Shown here one piece after another: positions 24,235 to 32,016 of a DNA stretch of 50,061 bases. The stretch is from assembly GCA_964641695.1 (NCBI GenBank), contig CAZXKG010000007.1, positions 1 through 50,061 of the forward strand, in the 5' to 3' direction. The notes below the pieces were generated by a model. That model was not told where the DNA came from. It searched no databases and saw only the letters and a program-made list of their open reading frames with translations. The DNA is from RHKX01 sp964641695 (GTDB taxonomy: Bacteria; Actinomycetota; Thermoleophilia; Solirubrobacterales; 70-9). Positions within the stretch are counted from its first letter, which is position 1. Each line of letters opens with the position of its first letter. The position numbers and the translations under genes are program-made.

Positions 24235-24966
24235 TCAGCGCAGCTCCTTGGCGAGCTGGCGCTCGACCGCCTGGGTCATCACCTGTGCGAAGCTCGCCCG
24301 GACCGCGTCACTGGCCAGGGGACGCAGACGTTCGACCGCGTTGGCCGCGGCGGTGAGCTTCCCCTCGTCGGGTGCGTCGGCATGCTGCAACGGCTCGAGG
24401 ACGTCCTGGAGGAAGAGACGGACGAACTCCTTGGCGATCGAGGTGGTGTGGCGGTTGATCGCCTCCGCGACGGCGAGCGCGTGGTTGACGGGGATCCCCA
24501 TGTCGAGCAGATCGCGTCCGGCGCGCATCAGGGTTGGCGAGGGCACCTCCCAGACCCCGTCGCCGAGCGGGCGGATCACGTCGGCGCGCTCGGCCTTCGC
24601 GATCAGCTTCCCGTTGAGCGGCCCGCCGAGGAGCTCGATCAGATCCTCCTCGGTGATCGACTCCGGCTCCTCGGTACCGAACGGTCGCAGCAGCGTGCGC
24701 TGGAACAGCATCGCCTGGTCGCTGCCGCTCTCGCTTCCCATCTCGATCAGGCGCTCGATCGACTTCAGGTTGAACCCCTGACCCTGCATGTCCTGGATCA
24801 GCTTGATCCGGGCCAGATGCTCGGAGCCGTAGTAGCCGGTGCGGGCGCGCACGGTGGGTGGAGGGAGAAGCCCCCGTGATTGGTGGGCGCGGATGTTCCG
24901 GGCGGTCATCCCGCTCTCGCGCGCGAGCTCGTCGATCGTCATCTCGTTGGAGACGGAAGTCGTCAT
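24235..24966 (-). CDS. MerR-family transcriptional regulator
   Basis: A 243-residue regulator. The N-terminal MerR DNA-binding domain is clear: MTIDELARESGMTARNIRAHQSRGLLPPPTVRARTGYYGSEHLARIKLIQDMQGQGFNLKSIERLI (about 9-74). The C-terminal 150 residues are helical with no recognised ligand motif and no metal-binding Cys, similar to uncharacterised long MerR proteins of actinobacteria. A TATCCT -10 box 6 bases upstream suggests a leaderless transcript, and a TGTTA-CA-TAACA palindrome at 25003-25014 may be its operator. Confidence 0.88.
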   Translation of the reverse strand: MTTSVSNEMTIDELARESGMTARNIRAHQSRGLLPPPTVRARTGYYGSEHLARIKLIQDMQGQGFNLKSIERLIEMGSESGSDQAMLFQRTLLRPFGTEEPESITEEDLIELLGGPLNGKLIAKAERADVIRPLGDGVWEVPSPTLMRAGRDLLDMGIPVNHALAVAEAINRHTTSIAKEFVRLFLQDVLEPLQHADAPDEGKLTAAANAVERLRPLASDAVRASFAQVMTQAVERQLAKELR

Positions 24967-25211
24967 GAAGTGAGGATAGTGCTTTGAAGTGACATGAGGT
25001 GGTGTTACATAACAGCAACGCCTTCGGGAGGGCGATGCACATCCTCGATCTGGACGGTCGCTCCGGTGGAGCTCCGCCCGCGGCGCCGCGTGTCATTCCG
25101 GATCGCGGGGATCGGAATCGGTGATCCAGATGGTCGATTCCGGATGATGTCCACCGGGGCGCGTCGTGCGCGGTGCGGGGGCTTGGGATCGACCATCTAG
25201 GATCGCGACTG
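24967..25211. other. Intergenic region between merR and the MTA/SAH deaminase
   Basis: Holds the MerR -10 box TATCCT (minus, 24973-24978), TCACTTC repeated about 21 bases apart on the minus strand, the palindrome TGTTACATAACA (25003-25014), a weak 29-codon reading frame from ATG 25035 preceded by GGGAGGG, and the TAGGAT box at 25198-25203. No other gene is seen. Confidence 0.5.
25198..25203 (+). promoter_or_regulatory. -10 box upstream of the deaminase leader ORF
   Basis: TAGGAT within ACCATCTAGGAT, 8 bases before ATG 25212. The same 12-mer precedes the CDF gene at 32017. Confidence 0.45.
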
Positions 25212-25277
25212 ATGCACATCGAGGGCTTGATCGGCGAGAACCTGGATCGCGGCCGTGACGATGGCGGGGCATGGTGA
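25212..25277 (+). CDS. Possible leader peptide (21 codons) overlapping the deaminase start
   Basis: From the first ATG after the TAGGAT box a 21-residue frame (MHIEGLIGENLDRGRDDGGAW) runs to TGA 25275-25277, overlapping the deaminase ATG at 25271. If the mRNA is leaderless, ribosomes would translate it first and reach the deaminase by coupling. No known family; could be chance. Confidence 0.3.
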   Translation: MHIEGLIGENLDRGRDDGGAW

Positions 25278-26554
25278 GCCCGCCGCCCCTGTGCGTCGCC
25301 GGCGCCGCCCTCGACGGTGAGGCCGTCGGTCTCCGCTGCGAGGGCGCGGAGATCGTCGCCCTCGGGCCCGACGTCGGCGCGGAGCGAGGCGACGAGGTGA
25401 TCGACGGGCGCGGGTTGGCGCTGATGCCAGGCTTCGTCAACGCTCACACCCACGCCGCGATGACCTTGTTCCGCGGCTTCGCCGACGACCTGCCGCTGAT
25501 GGAGTGGCTGCGCGAGCACATCTGGCCGGCCGAGGCTCGCCTCACGGCCGACGACGTCTACTGGGGGAGCAGGCTCGCCTGCCTGGAGATGATCCGCGGA
25601 GGGACGATCCGCTTCTGGGACATGTACTGGCAGCCGGGAGCCACGGCGACGGCCGTCCGGGACGCGGGGTTGCGCGCGACCGTCGGAGCGCCGTTGATCG
25701 ATCGGATCGCGGGCGGTCCCGAGGGGATCGCCGCGGCGATCGAGGCGGGCGTGGACGAGGTCGAGGGGGTCGGCTGTGATCGCGTCGACGCGGCCCTGGC
25801 CCCTCATGCGATCTACACGGTCGGCGAGGAGTCGCTGCGGCGGATCGCCGAGGAGTCGCGGCGGCGGGGGGTGCCGGTCCAGATCCACATATCGGAGACC
25901 GAGCAGGAGGTCGACGACTGCCTCGCCGAGCACGGGATCCGCCCGGTGGAGCTGCTGGAGCGGACGGGGCTGCTGGGGCCGCGGACCCTGCTCGCCCACG
26001 CGGTCTGGCTCGACGACGCCGAGCGCGCGCTGATCGCCCGCTCCGGAGCGAGCGTCGTCACCAACCCGGTCGCCAACATGAAGCTCGCCGTCGGCGCCGC
26101 CTTCGACCTGCCCGCCGCCCAGGTAGCCGGGATCCCCGTCGCCCTCGGGACCGACGGCGCCGGATCCAACAACTCGCTCGACCCGCTGGGCGACGCGAAG
26201 CACCTGGCGCTGATCCAGAAGCATCGATCCGGCGACGCCGCGGTCGCTCCCGCGGCGGAGGTGCTCGCGATCGCTACCGGTGCGAGGGCACCGCTGCTCG
26301 GGGCCGCGGCCGGCGCTCCGGCGGTCGGGGCGCCGGCGGACTTCATCCTCGTCGACACCGACCGGCCGGAGCTCGCGACCGGCGATCTCGCCGCGGGGCT
26401 CGTCTACTCGGCCTCGGGAGCCGCGGTGGACACGACGGTCGTCGCTGGGCGCGTGCTGATGCGCGGGGGCGAGGTGCCGGAGTCAGATCTGGTCATCCGC
26501 GAAGCTCGCGAGCGGGCGGCCGCCCTGCTCGGCGCAGGTGGTGCCGGTGTCTGA
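25271..26554 (+). CDS. 5'-methylthioadenosine/S-adenosylhomocysteine deaminase-type amidohydrolase
   Basis: A 427-residue metal-dependent hydrolase of the MtaD/SsnA/TrzA group. The fold markers are present: MPGFVNAHTHAAMTLFRG (metal His pair, about 56-73), HISETEQEVDDCLAEHG (about 205-221), LLAHAVWLDDAE and ALGTDGAGSNNSLDPL (metal Asp, about 290-305). Enzymes of this type deaminate MTA, SAH or adenosine; other aminohydrolase substrates are possible. It precedes a Nudix hydrolase with overlap, an operon of purine-like salvage or housecleaning. Confidence 0.85.
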   Translation: MVSPPPLCVAGAALDGEAVGLRCEGAEIVALGPDVGAERGDEVIDGRGLALMPGFVNAHTHAAMTLFRGFADDLPLMEWLREHIWPAEARLTADDVYWGSRLACLEMIRGGTIRFWDMYWQPGATATAVRDAGLRATVGAPLIDRIAGGPEGIAAAIEAGVDEVEGVGCDRVDAALAPHAIYTVGEESLRRIAEESRRRGVPVQIHISETEQEVDDCLAEHGIRPVELLERTGLLGPRTLLAHAVWLDDAERALIARSGASVVTNPVANMKLAVGAAFDLPAAQVAGIPVALGTDGAGSNNSLDPLGDAKHLALIQKHRSGDAAVAPAAEVLAIATGARAPLLGAAAGAPAVGAPADFILVDTDRPELATGDLAAGLVYSASGAAVDTTVVAGRVLMRGGEVPESDLVIREARERAAALLGAGGAGV

Positions 26555-26960
26555 GCGCGGTGGTGAGATCCATGCGGCGGGGGGCGTGGTCGTTCGCCAG
26601 GGGCCCGGGGGGAGGGAGTTCGCGGTCGTGCACAGGCCGCGCTACGACGACTGGTCGCTGCCGAAGGGGAAGCTCGAGCGGGGCGAGAGCTTCGCCGCGG
26701 GTGCCCTGCGTGAGATCGAGGAGGAGACGGGGATGCGTTGCCGCCTCGGCGAGGAGCTGCCGGAGGTTCGCTACACGGTCGGCGATGGTCGCCTGAAGGT
26801 CGTTCGCTACTGGCTGATGACGCCGCTGGCGGGGGAGTTCGCCGTCAACGAGGAGGTCGACGAGCTGCGCTGGCTCGACGCGGTCGGGGCGCGCGAGCTG
26901 CTCGACTACGAGCACGACGTCAGGCTGATCGATCACGCCGAGGCGACGACGCCCAGCTGA
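26538..26960 (+). CDS. Nudix hydrolase (MutT-like)
   Basis: A 140-residue Nudix protein. The box GKLERGESFAAGALREIEEETGM (about 43-65) fits GX5EX7REUXEEXGU exactly. The surrounding GGVVVRQ...DDWSLPKGK and LRWLDAVGARELLDY resemble the N-terminal domain of actinobacterial MutT1, here without the histidine-phosphatase domain. It could clean up oxidised nucleotides or hydrolyse dinucleoside polyphosphates. Start GTG 26538 or GTG 26547; both overlap the deaminase stop. Confidence 0.9.
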   Translation: MVPVSERGGEIHAAGGVVVRQGPGGREFAVVHRPRYDDWSLPKGKLERGESFAAGALREIEEETGMRCRLGEELPEVRYTVGDGRLKVVRYWLMTPLAGEFAVNEEVDELRWLDAVGARELLDYEHDVRLIDHAEATTPS

Positions 26961-27005
26961 GCCTGAGCCGAAGTCACCCCGCAGGGGCCGCGCCCGCCCG
27001 GGTCG

Positions 27006-27242
27006 TCAGTCGATCGGGATCTGCTCCACCCTGGTCGCCGCCGAGTCGGCGTCGGTGCGCTCGAGGTAGTGGTCGATCATGGTGCGGAGGGCCACGAGCG
27101 CTTCTCTGCCGAGCTCGTCGAGCCCGCCGCGCATCTCACCGCTGGCGCGGAGCACGTCAGCCGCGCGGCAGATCGGGCAGAGCTCCAGGCACTCCAGCTC
27201 GTGTGGCTGTGGTCGGGCTCTTTGCTCGTTCGGTTCGGTCAT
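27006..27242 (-). CDS. Small CxxC protein downstream of the ArsA-like ATPase (78 aa)
   Basis: A 78-residue soluble protein with one CPICR motif in ECLELCPICRAADVLRASGE (three Cys in the first third, possible metal site) and a helical remainder. It overlaps the 3' end of the ArsA-like gene by 86 bases in another frame, which suggests coupling or a frame error in the ATPase C-terminus. Function unknown. Confidence 0.6.
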   Translation of the reverse strand: MTEPNEQRARPQPHELECLELCPICRAADVLRASGEMRGGLDELGREALVALRTMIDHYLERTDADSAATRVEQIPID

Positions 27243-28434
27243 CTTCGAAGCTCACCTCGAGCTTTCCGTCGTCGAGCTTGGCGCCGCAGGGCCGGTGGCG
27301 AGCGAGCGCTGCCGGGAGGATGATAGTTCGCTTCTCCCGCCCGGCCCTGACGATCAGCTCCTGGCCGACCTTGCTGAGGTCGAGCTCGGAGCGGTCGGCG
27401 AACGGAACCGGGATCGAGAGCACCAGGCGTCCGTCGCGCTCGCTGATCTCGTGCGCCAGCTCCGAGTGCATGACCACCTCGGCGGCGTCCTCGGCGAACA
27501 GCTCGGCACCGAGCCGATCGAGCATCTCGGCGCCGATCACCTCCTCGCGGAAGTAGCGCGCGGTGAGGATCGGGACCGGGTCGAACCCCTCCCGGATCTG
27601 CGCCATCCCCTCGGACTGCCGCTGCCTCCACTCCCCGAAGTAGGAGCCGTCGACCTCGGCAGGGAGGACGCGGTTGACGACGACGGCGTCGGTCAGGTAG
27701 CCGTAGAGACTGAGGTAGGTGAAGGTCCGCTGAGCCTCCCGGATCACCATCCGATCGGGGTTCATCACGAGGCGGATGGAGGTGTGCTCGTGGTCGCGGA
27801 GGATCTCGTTCATGGCGACGAGGTTGCCGACGAGGGCGCGGACGTCCTCGATCACGTCGTCGCCCGGCATCGGCACGTCGAGGATGCTGCGCGCGATCGG
27901 CCGGGCGGCGGCGAGCAGGCGGCGCTCCCAGGGGATGACCCGATCCAGCCACCACTGAGCGACGTCGGGGAACGAGAGCAGCCGCAACGTCTCGCCGGTG
28001 GGGGCGCAGTCGACGACGATCACGTCGTAGTCGCCGCCGGCGTGGTGGGAGCGGATCTGCAGCAGGCTGAACAGCTCGTCCATCCCGGGCGGCACCGTGA
28101 GCTCCTCGGCGGTGACGCTGAGGACGCCGCGGTCGGCGAGGATCTTGCCGAGCCAGTCGCGGACGGCGGCCCAGTTCGCCTCCATCTCCCGCTGCGCCTC
28201 GATCTGCTGGGCCCACAGCTCCGGGCCGATCTGCGTCGGATCGGGGCCAAGCTCGGCCCCGAGCGAGTCGCCGAGGCTGTGCGCCGGGTCGGTCGAGACG
28301 ACGATCGTCCGCAGGCCCGAAGCAGCACACCTGCGCGCCGTCGCGGCTGCGACGCTGGTCTTGCCGACTCCCCCCTTGCCGGTGTAGAGGATGGTTCGCG
28401 GAGTCGCCCGACTGCTCTCGTCAACGAGCGGCAC
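27157..28434 (-). CDS. ArsA/GET3-family ATPase
   Basis: A 425-residue P-loop ATPase of the anion-pump/GET3 family. Deviant Walker A YTGKGGVGKTSVAAA (about 17-31), switch I VSTDPAHSLGDSLG (about 45-58), switch II VVDCAPTGETLRLL (about 139-152) are intact. No arsenite Cys triad and no arsB or arsR is nearby, so arsenic export is not supported; a targeting or chaperone role is equally possible. It starts with GTG 28434, 6 bases after TACCCT. The last 28 residues (after KLEVSFEDD) are Arg/Pro-rich and overlap the next gene, which looks unnatural and may reflect a frameshift. Confidence 0.87.
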   Translation of the reverse strand: MPLVDESSRATPRTILYTGKGGVGKTSVAAATARRCAASGLRTIVVSTDPAHSLGDSLGAELGPDPTQIGPELWAQQIEAQREMEANWAAVRDWLGKILADRGVLSVTAEELTVPPGMDELFSLLQIRSHHAGGDYDVIVVDCAPTGETLRLLSFPDVAQWWLDRVIPWERRLLAAARPIARSILDVPMPGDDVIEDVRALVGNLVAMNEILRDHEHTSIRLVMNPDRMVIREAQRTFTYLSLYGYLTDAVVVNRVLPAEVDGSYFGEWRQRQSEGMAQIREGFDPVPILTARYFREEVIGAEMLDRLGAELFAEDAAEVVMHSELAHEISERDGRLVLSIPVPFADRSELDLSKVGQELIVRAGREKRTIILPAALARHRPCGAKLDDGKLEVSFEDDRTERAKSPTTATRAGVPGALPDLPRG

Positions 28435-28440
28435 CGAAGC

Positions 28441-28450
28441 AGGGTACTCT
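28441..28450. promoter_or_regulatory. Overlapping divergent -10 boxes (ArsA-like / lipoprotein)
   Basis: AGGGTACTCT gives TACCCT on the minus strand (6 bases before GTG 28434) and TACTCT on the plus strand (10 bases before TTG 28461). Start codons are separated by 26 bases, as in the nadB/deacetylase pair. Confidence 0.5.
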
Positions 28451-28460
28451 CCCCGGGCTC

Positions 28461-29522
28461 TTGCTCGACCCGAAAGGCATCCACCGCCGCAGATGGCGGA
28501 GCTTCGTGGCGGCGCCGGCGCTCGGGCTGACGTTCGTCCTGGCCGGTTGCGGGGGCGGTGGGAACGCTGATCCGCAGCAGATCCTCTCCGACGCCCTCGG
28601 CGGCAACGGCGAAGCGGTCACCAGCGGGGTGCTGGAGGTGGCGGTCAACGTCGAGGCGACCGGCGATCAGGATGGAACCTTGCGCTTCGATCTGAGCGGC
28701 CCGTTCGACGCCACCGATCCCGATCGGCTTCCGAGCGTCGATCTGGATGCGAAGGCGGACGTCGAGTCCAGCGGGGGGTCGTTCGGGTTCGACGGTGGCC
28801 TCACCGTCACCGCGGACGGCGCCTTCGTCGGCTTCTCGGGGGGCGAGTACGAGCTGGACGCGCAGACGTTCGCTCGCTTGCAGCAGTCTTACGAGCAGGC
28901 GGCGGCAGGCCGGGGCAAGCAGGACGAGGGGGCCGGGTCCTTGGCGCGCTTCGGTCTCGATCCGCAGTCGTGGGTCTCGGATGTGAGCGAAGCGGGGACG
29001 ACCGACATCGACGGTGAGGAGTACGTGCACGTCGAGGGCGAGGTGGACGTTCCGGGGATGTTCTCGGAGCTGAACGAGGTCGCCGCGCGCAGTGGCAGCG
29101 CGGAGGACCGCGAGGCCGTTCGCGCGCTCGGCGAGCTGGAGCGGATGATCGACTCCGCGAGCATCGACGTGTACGCGTCGGAGGGCGAGCACGAGCTGCG
29201 CCGCGTCGATCTGATGGTCGGGATCGAGGATCCGCGCGGGGGAGAGGTCTCGCTGGGGCTGGAGATCGGCCTCGCCGATCCCGGCTCGAGTCAGGTGATC
29301 ACGGCGCCGTCGAACGCCAGACCGCTGAGCGAGCTGCTCGCGCAGCTTCCCGGAGGGCCCGAGGCGCTCGGTGGGCTTGGGATCAACTCAGGCGGGCTCG
29401 GGCTGGGCGGGGGATCGACCTCCGCCGGCGGTGGGAAGGCAGCCGATCGCTACTACGACTGCGTCGCCGAGGCGACGTCGGACGACGAGGTGGCGGCGTG
29501 CGCGGATCGACTCGGGAACTGA
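28461..29522 (+). CDS. Lipoprotein of unknown function
   Basis: A 353-residue lipoprotein: basic n-region (HRRRWRSF), hydrophobic core, lipobox VLAGC (Cys about 30), then a Gly linker. The next 240 residues alternate strands and short helices (LEVAVNVEATGDQDGTLRFDLSGPF..., DIDGEEYVHVEGEVDV..., LRRVDLMVGIED) in a way that recalls the LppX/LprG lipid-carrier fold. A Gly-rich stretch (GGLGINSGGLGLGGG) precedes a C-terminal YYDCV...AACAD with two Cys that could form a disulfide. TTG 28461 is supported by the -10 box. Confidence 0.75.
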   Translation: MLDPKGIHRRRWRSFVAAPALGLTFVLAGCGGGGNADPQQILSDALGGNGEAVTSGVLEVAVNVEATGDQDGTLRFDLSGPFDATDPDRLPSVDLDAKADVESSGGSFGFDGGLTVTADGAFVGFSGGEYELDAQTFARLQQSYEQAAAGRGKQDEGAGSLARFGLDPQSWVSDVSEAGTTDIDGEEYVHVEGEVDVPGMFSELNEVAARSGSAEDREAVRALGELERMIDSASIDVYASEGEHELRRVDLMVGIEDPRGGEVSLGLEIGLADPGSSQVITAPSNARPLSELLAQLPGGPEALGGLGINSGGLGLGGGSTSAGGGKAADRYYDCVAEATSDDEVAACADRLGN

Positions 29523-29543
29523 AGAAGGGGCGGTTGAGAGACG

Positions 29544-30542
29544 ATGAGTGAGGTCGTGCTGCTGGCGATCAGCTTCGCCGTGATCCTCACCGGGGCGCTG
29601 GCGTTCACGAACGCGGTCGAGTGGCTCGGGCACCGGCTCGGGCTGGGAGAGGGGGCGACCGGAAGCCTGCTCGCGGCCGTCGGCACCGCGATGCCGGAGA
29701 CGCTGATCCCGGTCGTCGCGATCATCGGCGGGGCGCAGGGCTCGGAGGGCGTCGCGATCGGCGCGATCATCGGCGCTCCCTTCCTGCTGGCCACCCTGGC
29801 GATGGCGCTCGTCGGCCTCTCCGCGTTCATATTCCGCAAGAGCCGCAAGCAGGGCTTGAACTTGAAGGCCGACATCCCGACGCTCGACCGGGATCTGCTC
29901 TTCTTCCTCGCCTTCTTCGCCTTGGCGCTGATCGCCGGGGTGCTGATCCCCGACGGCTTCCACATCCCCCTGGCGATCCTCTTCGCGGCGGCCTACGTCT
30001 ACTACGTGCACCGCACGCTCGGCGGCGGCGGGGAGATCCCTCAGCCGGAGGAGATCGGCAGGCTCTACATGGACCGGCGCACGGACTTCGACGAGCCCCC
30101 GACCTCGCTGATCGCGATTCAGCTCATCGTCGGCCTCGGCGCGATCGTCGGCGGCGCCCACCTGTTCGTGGAGGAGATGATCCACGTGGCCGAGTCGATC
30201 GGGATCGACGCGTTGGTGCTCTCGCTCGTGCTCGCGCCGCTCGCGACCGAGCTCCCGGAGAAGGTCAACAGCTTCTTCTGGACGCGTGAGGGCAAGGACA
30301 GCCTCGCGCTCGGGAACCTGACAGGCGCGATGGTGTTCCAGTCGACGATCCCGGTCGCCTTCGGCCTCGCCTTCACCAACTGGGACCTGGACAAGTTCGC
30401 GACGGTCTCAGGGTGCCTCGGCCTCGCCGGCGGCGCCCTGGCTTACTGGACACTGCGCCTGCGTGGTCGCTTCGAGCTGCTGCCGGTGATCATCTGGGCG
30501 GGGCTGTTCGCCGCGTTCCTGGTCTTCGTGGCCGCCTCCTAG
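29544..30542 (+). CDS. Sodium/calcium exchanger family protein (CaCA)
   Basis: A 332-residue cation antiporter with two inverted halves. Half 1 carries GSLLAAVGTAMPETLIPVVAI (about 40-60), half 2 VLSLVLAPLATELPEKVNSFFW (about 225-246), the two alpha-repeat signatures containing the ion-binding Glu. About ten membrane helices with a charged loop in the middle (GEIPQPEEIGRLYMDRRTDFDEPP). It is likely a Na+ or H+/Ca2+ exchanger of the YrbG type. GGGG-rich ribosome site before ATG 29544. Confidence 0.9.
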   Translation: MSEVVLLAISFAVILTGALAFTNAVEWLGHRLGLGEGATGSLLAAVGTAMPETLIPVVAIIGGAQGSEGVAIGAIIGAPFLLATLAMALVGLSAFIFRKSRKQGLNLKADIPTLDRDLLFFLAFFALALIAGVLIPDGFHIPLAILFAAAYVYYVHRTLGGGGEIPQPEEIGRLYMDRRTDFDEPPTSLIAIQLIVGLGAIVGGAHLFVEEMIHVAESIGIDALVLSLVLAPLATELPEKVNSFFWTREGKDSLALGNLTGAMVFQSTIPVAFGLAFTNWDLDKFATVSGCLGLAGGALAYWTLRLRGRFELLPVIIWAGLFAAFLVFVAAS

Positions 30543-30565
30543 GCGCTGCGCTCGTTCCCGTTCCC

Positions 30566-30594
30566 GGATCGGCGTTCGGGCTGAACGCCGATCC
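30566..30594. terminator. Strong hairpin between convergent genes
   Basis: GGATCGGCGTTC and GAACGCCGATCC form a perfect 12-bp stem with the loop GGGCT, midway between the exchanger stop and the bcp stop. No T-run, so it may stop or stabilise transcripts from both sides. Confidence 0.6.
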
Positions 30595-30608
30595 ATGACT
30601 GAGCCTGG

Positions 30609-31085
<477 letters not shown>

Positions 31086-31086
31086 C

Positions 31087-31425
31087 TCAAAGCTCCTCGT
31101 CGTCGTCGGGGTCGGGCTCGAGCTCCGGGTTGTCCTCGTCGTCCTCGAAGCCGCCGCCGTCGAGGGACGTTTCCGAGGACTCGGCGCCCGGTCCCGGGTG
31201 GCGGCTGCTCTGGTAGGTCTCGACGGCCTCCTCGATCAGCTCCTCGTCGACCGGAACCTCGTCGGAGACCCGCACCCATTCGGTCCCCTCGAGTGCTTCC
31301 TCCTGGAAGACCTCCTGGCCGACGGTGATCGAGTCGTCGACGACGATCACGACCTCGGTGGTCGGGTTGAAGTACGTCCCGGGCTGGATGGCCAGCTGCT
31401 CGAGCTCGTAGAAGTCGTCGCTCAT
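31087..31425 (-). CDS. Acidic hypothetical protein (112 aa)
   Basis: A 112-residue protein with an ordered N-terminal half (YELEQLAIQPGTYFNPTTEVVIVVDDSITVGQEVF) and a very acidic, probably disordered C-terminus (FEDDEDNPELEPDPDDDEEL). No cysteine or membrane segment. TATAAA lies 8 bases before ATG 31425 on the minus strand, an excellent leaderless promoter inside the 3' end of the upstream gene. It is the first gene of an operon with bcp. Function unknown. Confidence 0.7.
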   Translation of the reverse strand: MSDDFYELEQLAIQPGTYFNPTTEVVIVVDDSITVGQEVFQEEALEGTEWVRVSDEVPVDEELIEEAVETYQSSRHPGPGAESSETSLDGGGFEDDEDNPELEPDPDDDEEL

Positions 31426-31433
31426 CGTTGCGC

Positions 31434-31439
31434 TTTATA
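31434..31439 (-). promoter_or_regulatory. -10 box of the acidic protein-bcp operon
   Basis: TATAAA on the minus strand, 8 bases before ATG 31425; overlaps the stop codon of the upstream gene. Confidence 0.5.
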
Positions 31440-31869
31440 TCTCCCGCAGCCGACGGGAGACCTCCGCCTCGACGTCGACCGGCTCCTCGCCGCGGCGAAC
31501 CCGGCGCTCGTTCGAGGCGATCACCATCTGCCTGACCTCCTCCTCCAACCCCGGATCCGATGCTGCCGGCGGCGGCGCGGTGTCGAGCCTCCGCATCTCC
31601 GCCTCGACGTCGACCGGCTCCTCACCCCGCTCGCGCTGGCGGAAGGCTTTGGCCTCGAGCAGCCGCACCTCCGCGTCGCGGATCTCGCGCTCCTCCTCGG
31701 CCGTGCCTGTGCTTCTCTGCGAGGGAGCCTCCCGGTCGATCGCGAACGGCCCCTTCCCGATCTGACGGTAGACCGACCCGGCGCCGGCGAAGGCGAGCGC
31801 CGCGATCGGCGCCGCGACCAGGACGACGAGGATGATCACCTCGCCGTTGCTGAGCGCGAAAGTGCCCAT
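31435..31869 (-). CDS. Membrane-anchored protein with duplicated motif (144 aa)
   Basis: A 144-residue protein with one N-terminal helix (VIILVVLVAAPIAALAFAGAG, about 11-31) and a charged cytoplasmic part. The motif RGEEPVDVEAE occurs twice (about 81-91 and 127-137), each after an Arg/Glu helix and before RRL, so the tail is an internal duplication resembling SHOCT-type short helical modules. ATG 31869 is preceded by TACCCT at 6 bases. Function unknown. Confidence 0.7.
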   Translation of the reverse strand: MGTFALSNGEVIILVVLVAAPIAALAFAGAGSVYRQIGKGPFAIDREAPSQRSTGTAEEEREIRDAEVRLLEAKAFRQRERGEEPVDVEAEMRRLDTAPPPAASDPGLEEEVRQMVIASNERRVRRGEEPVDVEAEVSRRLREI

Positions 31870-31875
31870 GCGTCG

Positions 31876-31881
31876 AGGGTA
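31876..31881 (-). promoter_or_regulatory. -10 box of the 144-aa protein gene
   Basis: TACCCT on the minus strand, 6 bases before ATG 31869. Confidence 0.4.
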
Positions 31882-31971
31882 GCCGTCCGCAGTTCTCGGG
31901 CCGCGAGCGCGAGGGGCCGGCCGAGCGTGCGCAACGCTCTGGAGCATCTGGACGTAGATGATCGATTCCAA

Positions 31972-32007
31972 GTTCCCGCACGTCATCGGGAACCAACCAT
32001 CTAGGAT
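31972..32007 (+). promoter_or_regulatory. CDF gene promoter with inverted repeat
   Basis: TAGGAT (32002-32007) lies 9 bases before ATG 32017. GTTCCCG (31972-31978) and CGGGAAC (31987-31993) form a 7-bp inverted repeat over the -35 region, a possible metal-regulator site. Confidence 0.4.
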
Positions 32008-32016
32008 GCCCCGCCG

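Noticed and set aside
25035..25124. 29-codon frame starting ATGCACATC after GGGAGGG
   Set aside because: It has a ribosome site, but no conserved features; too short to call as a gene.
27157..28434. Arsenite efflux ATPase assignment
   Set aside because: No arsenite-binding Cys motif and no arsB/arsR neighbours; kept as ArsA/GET3 family only.
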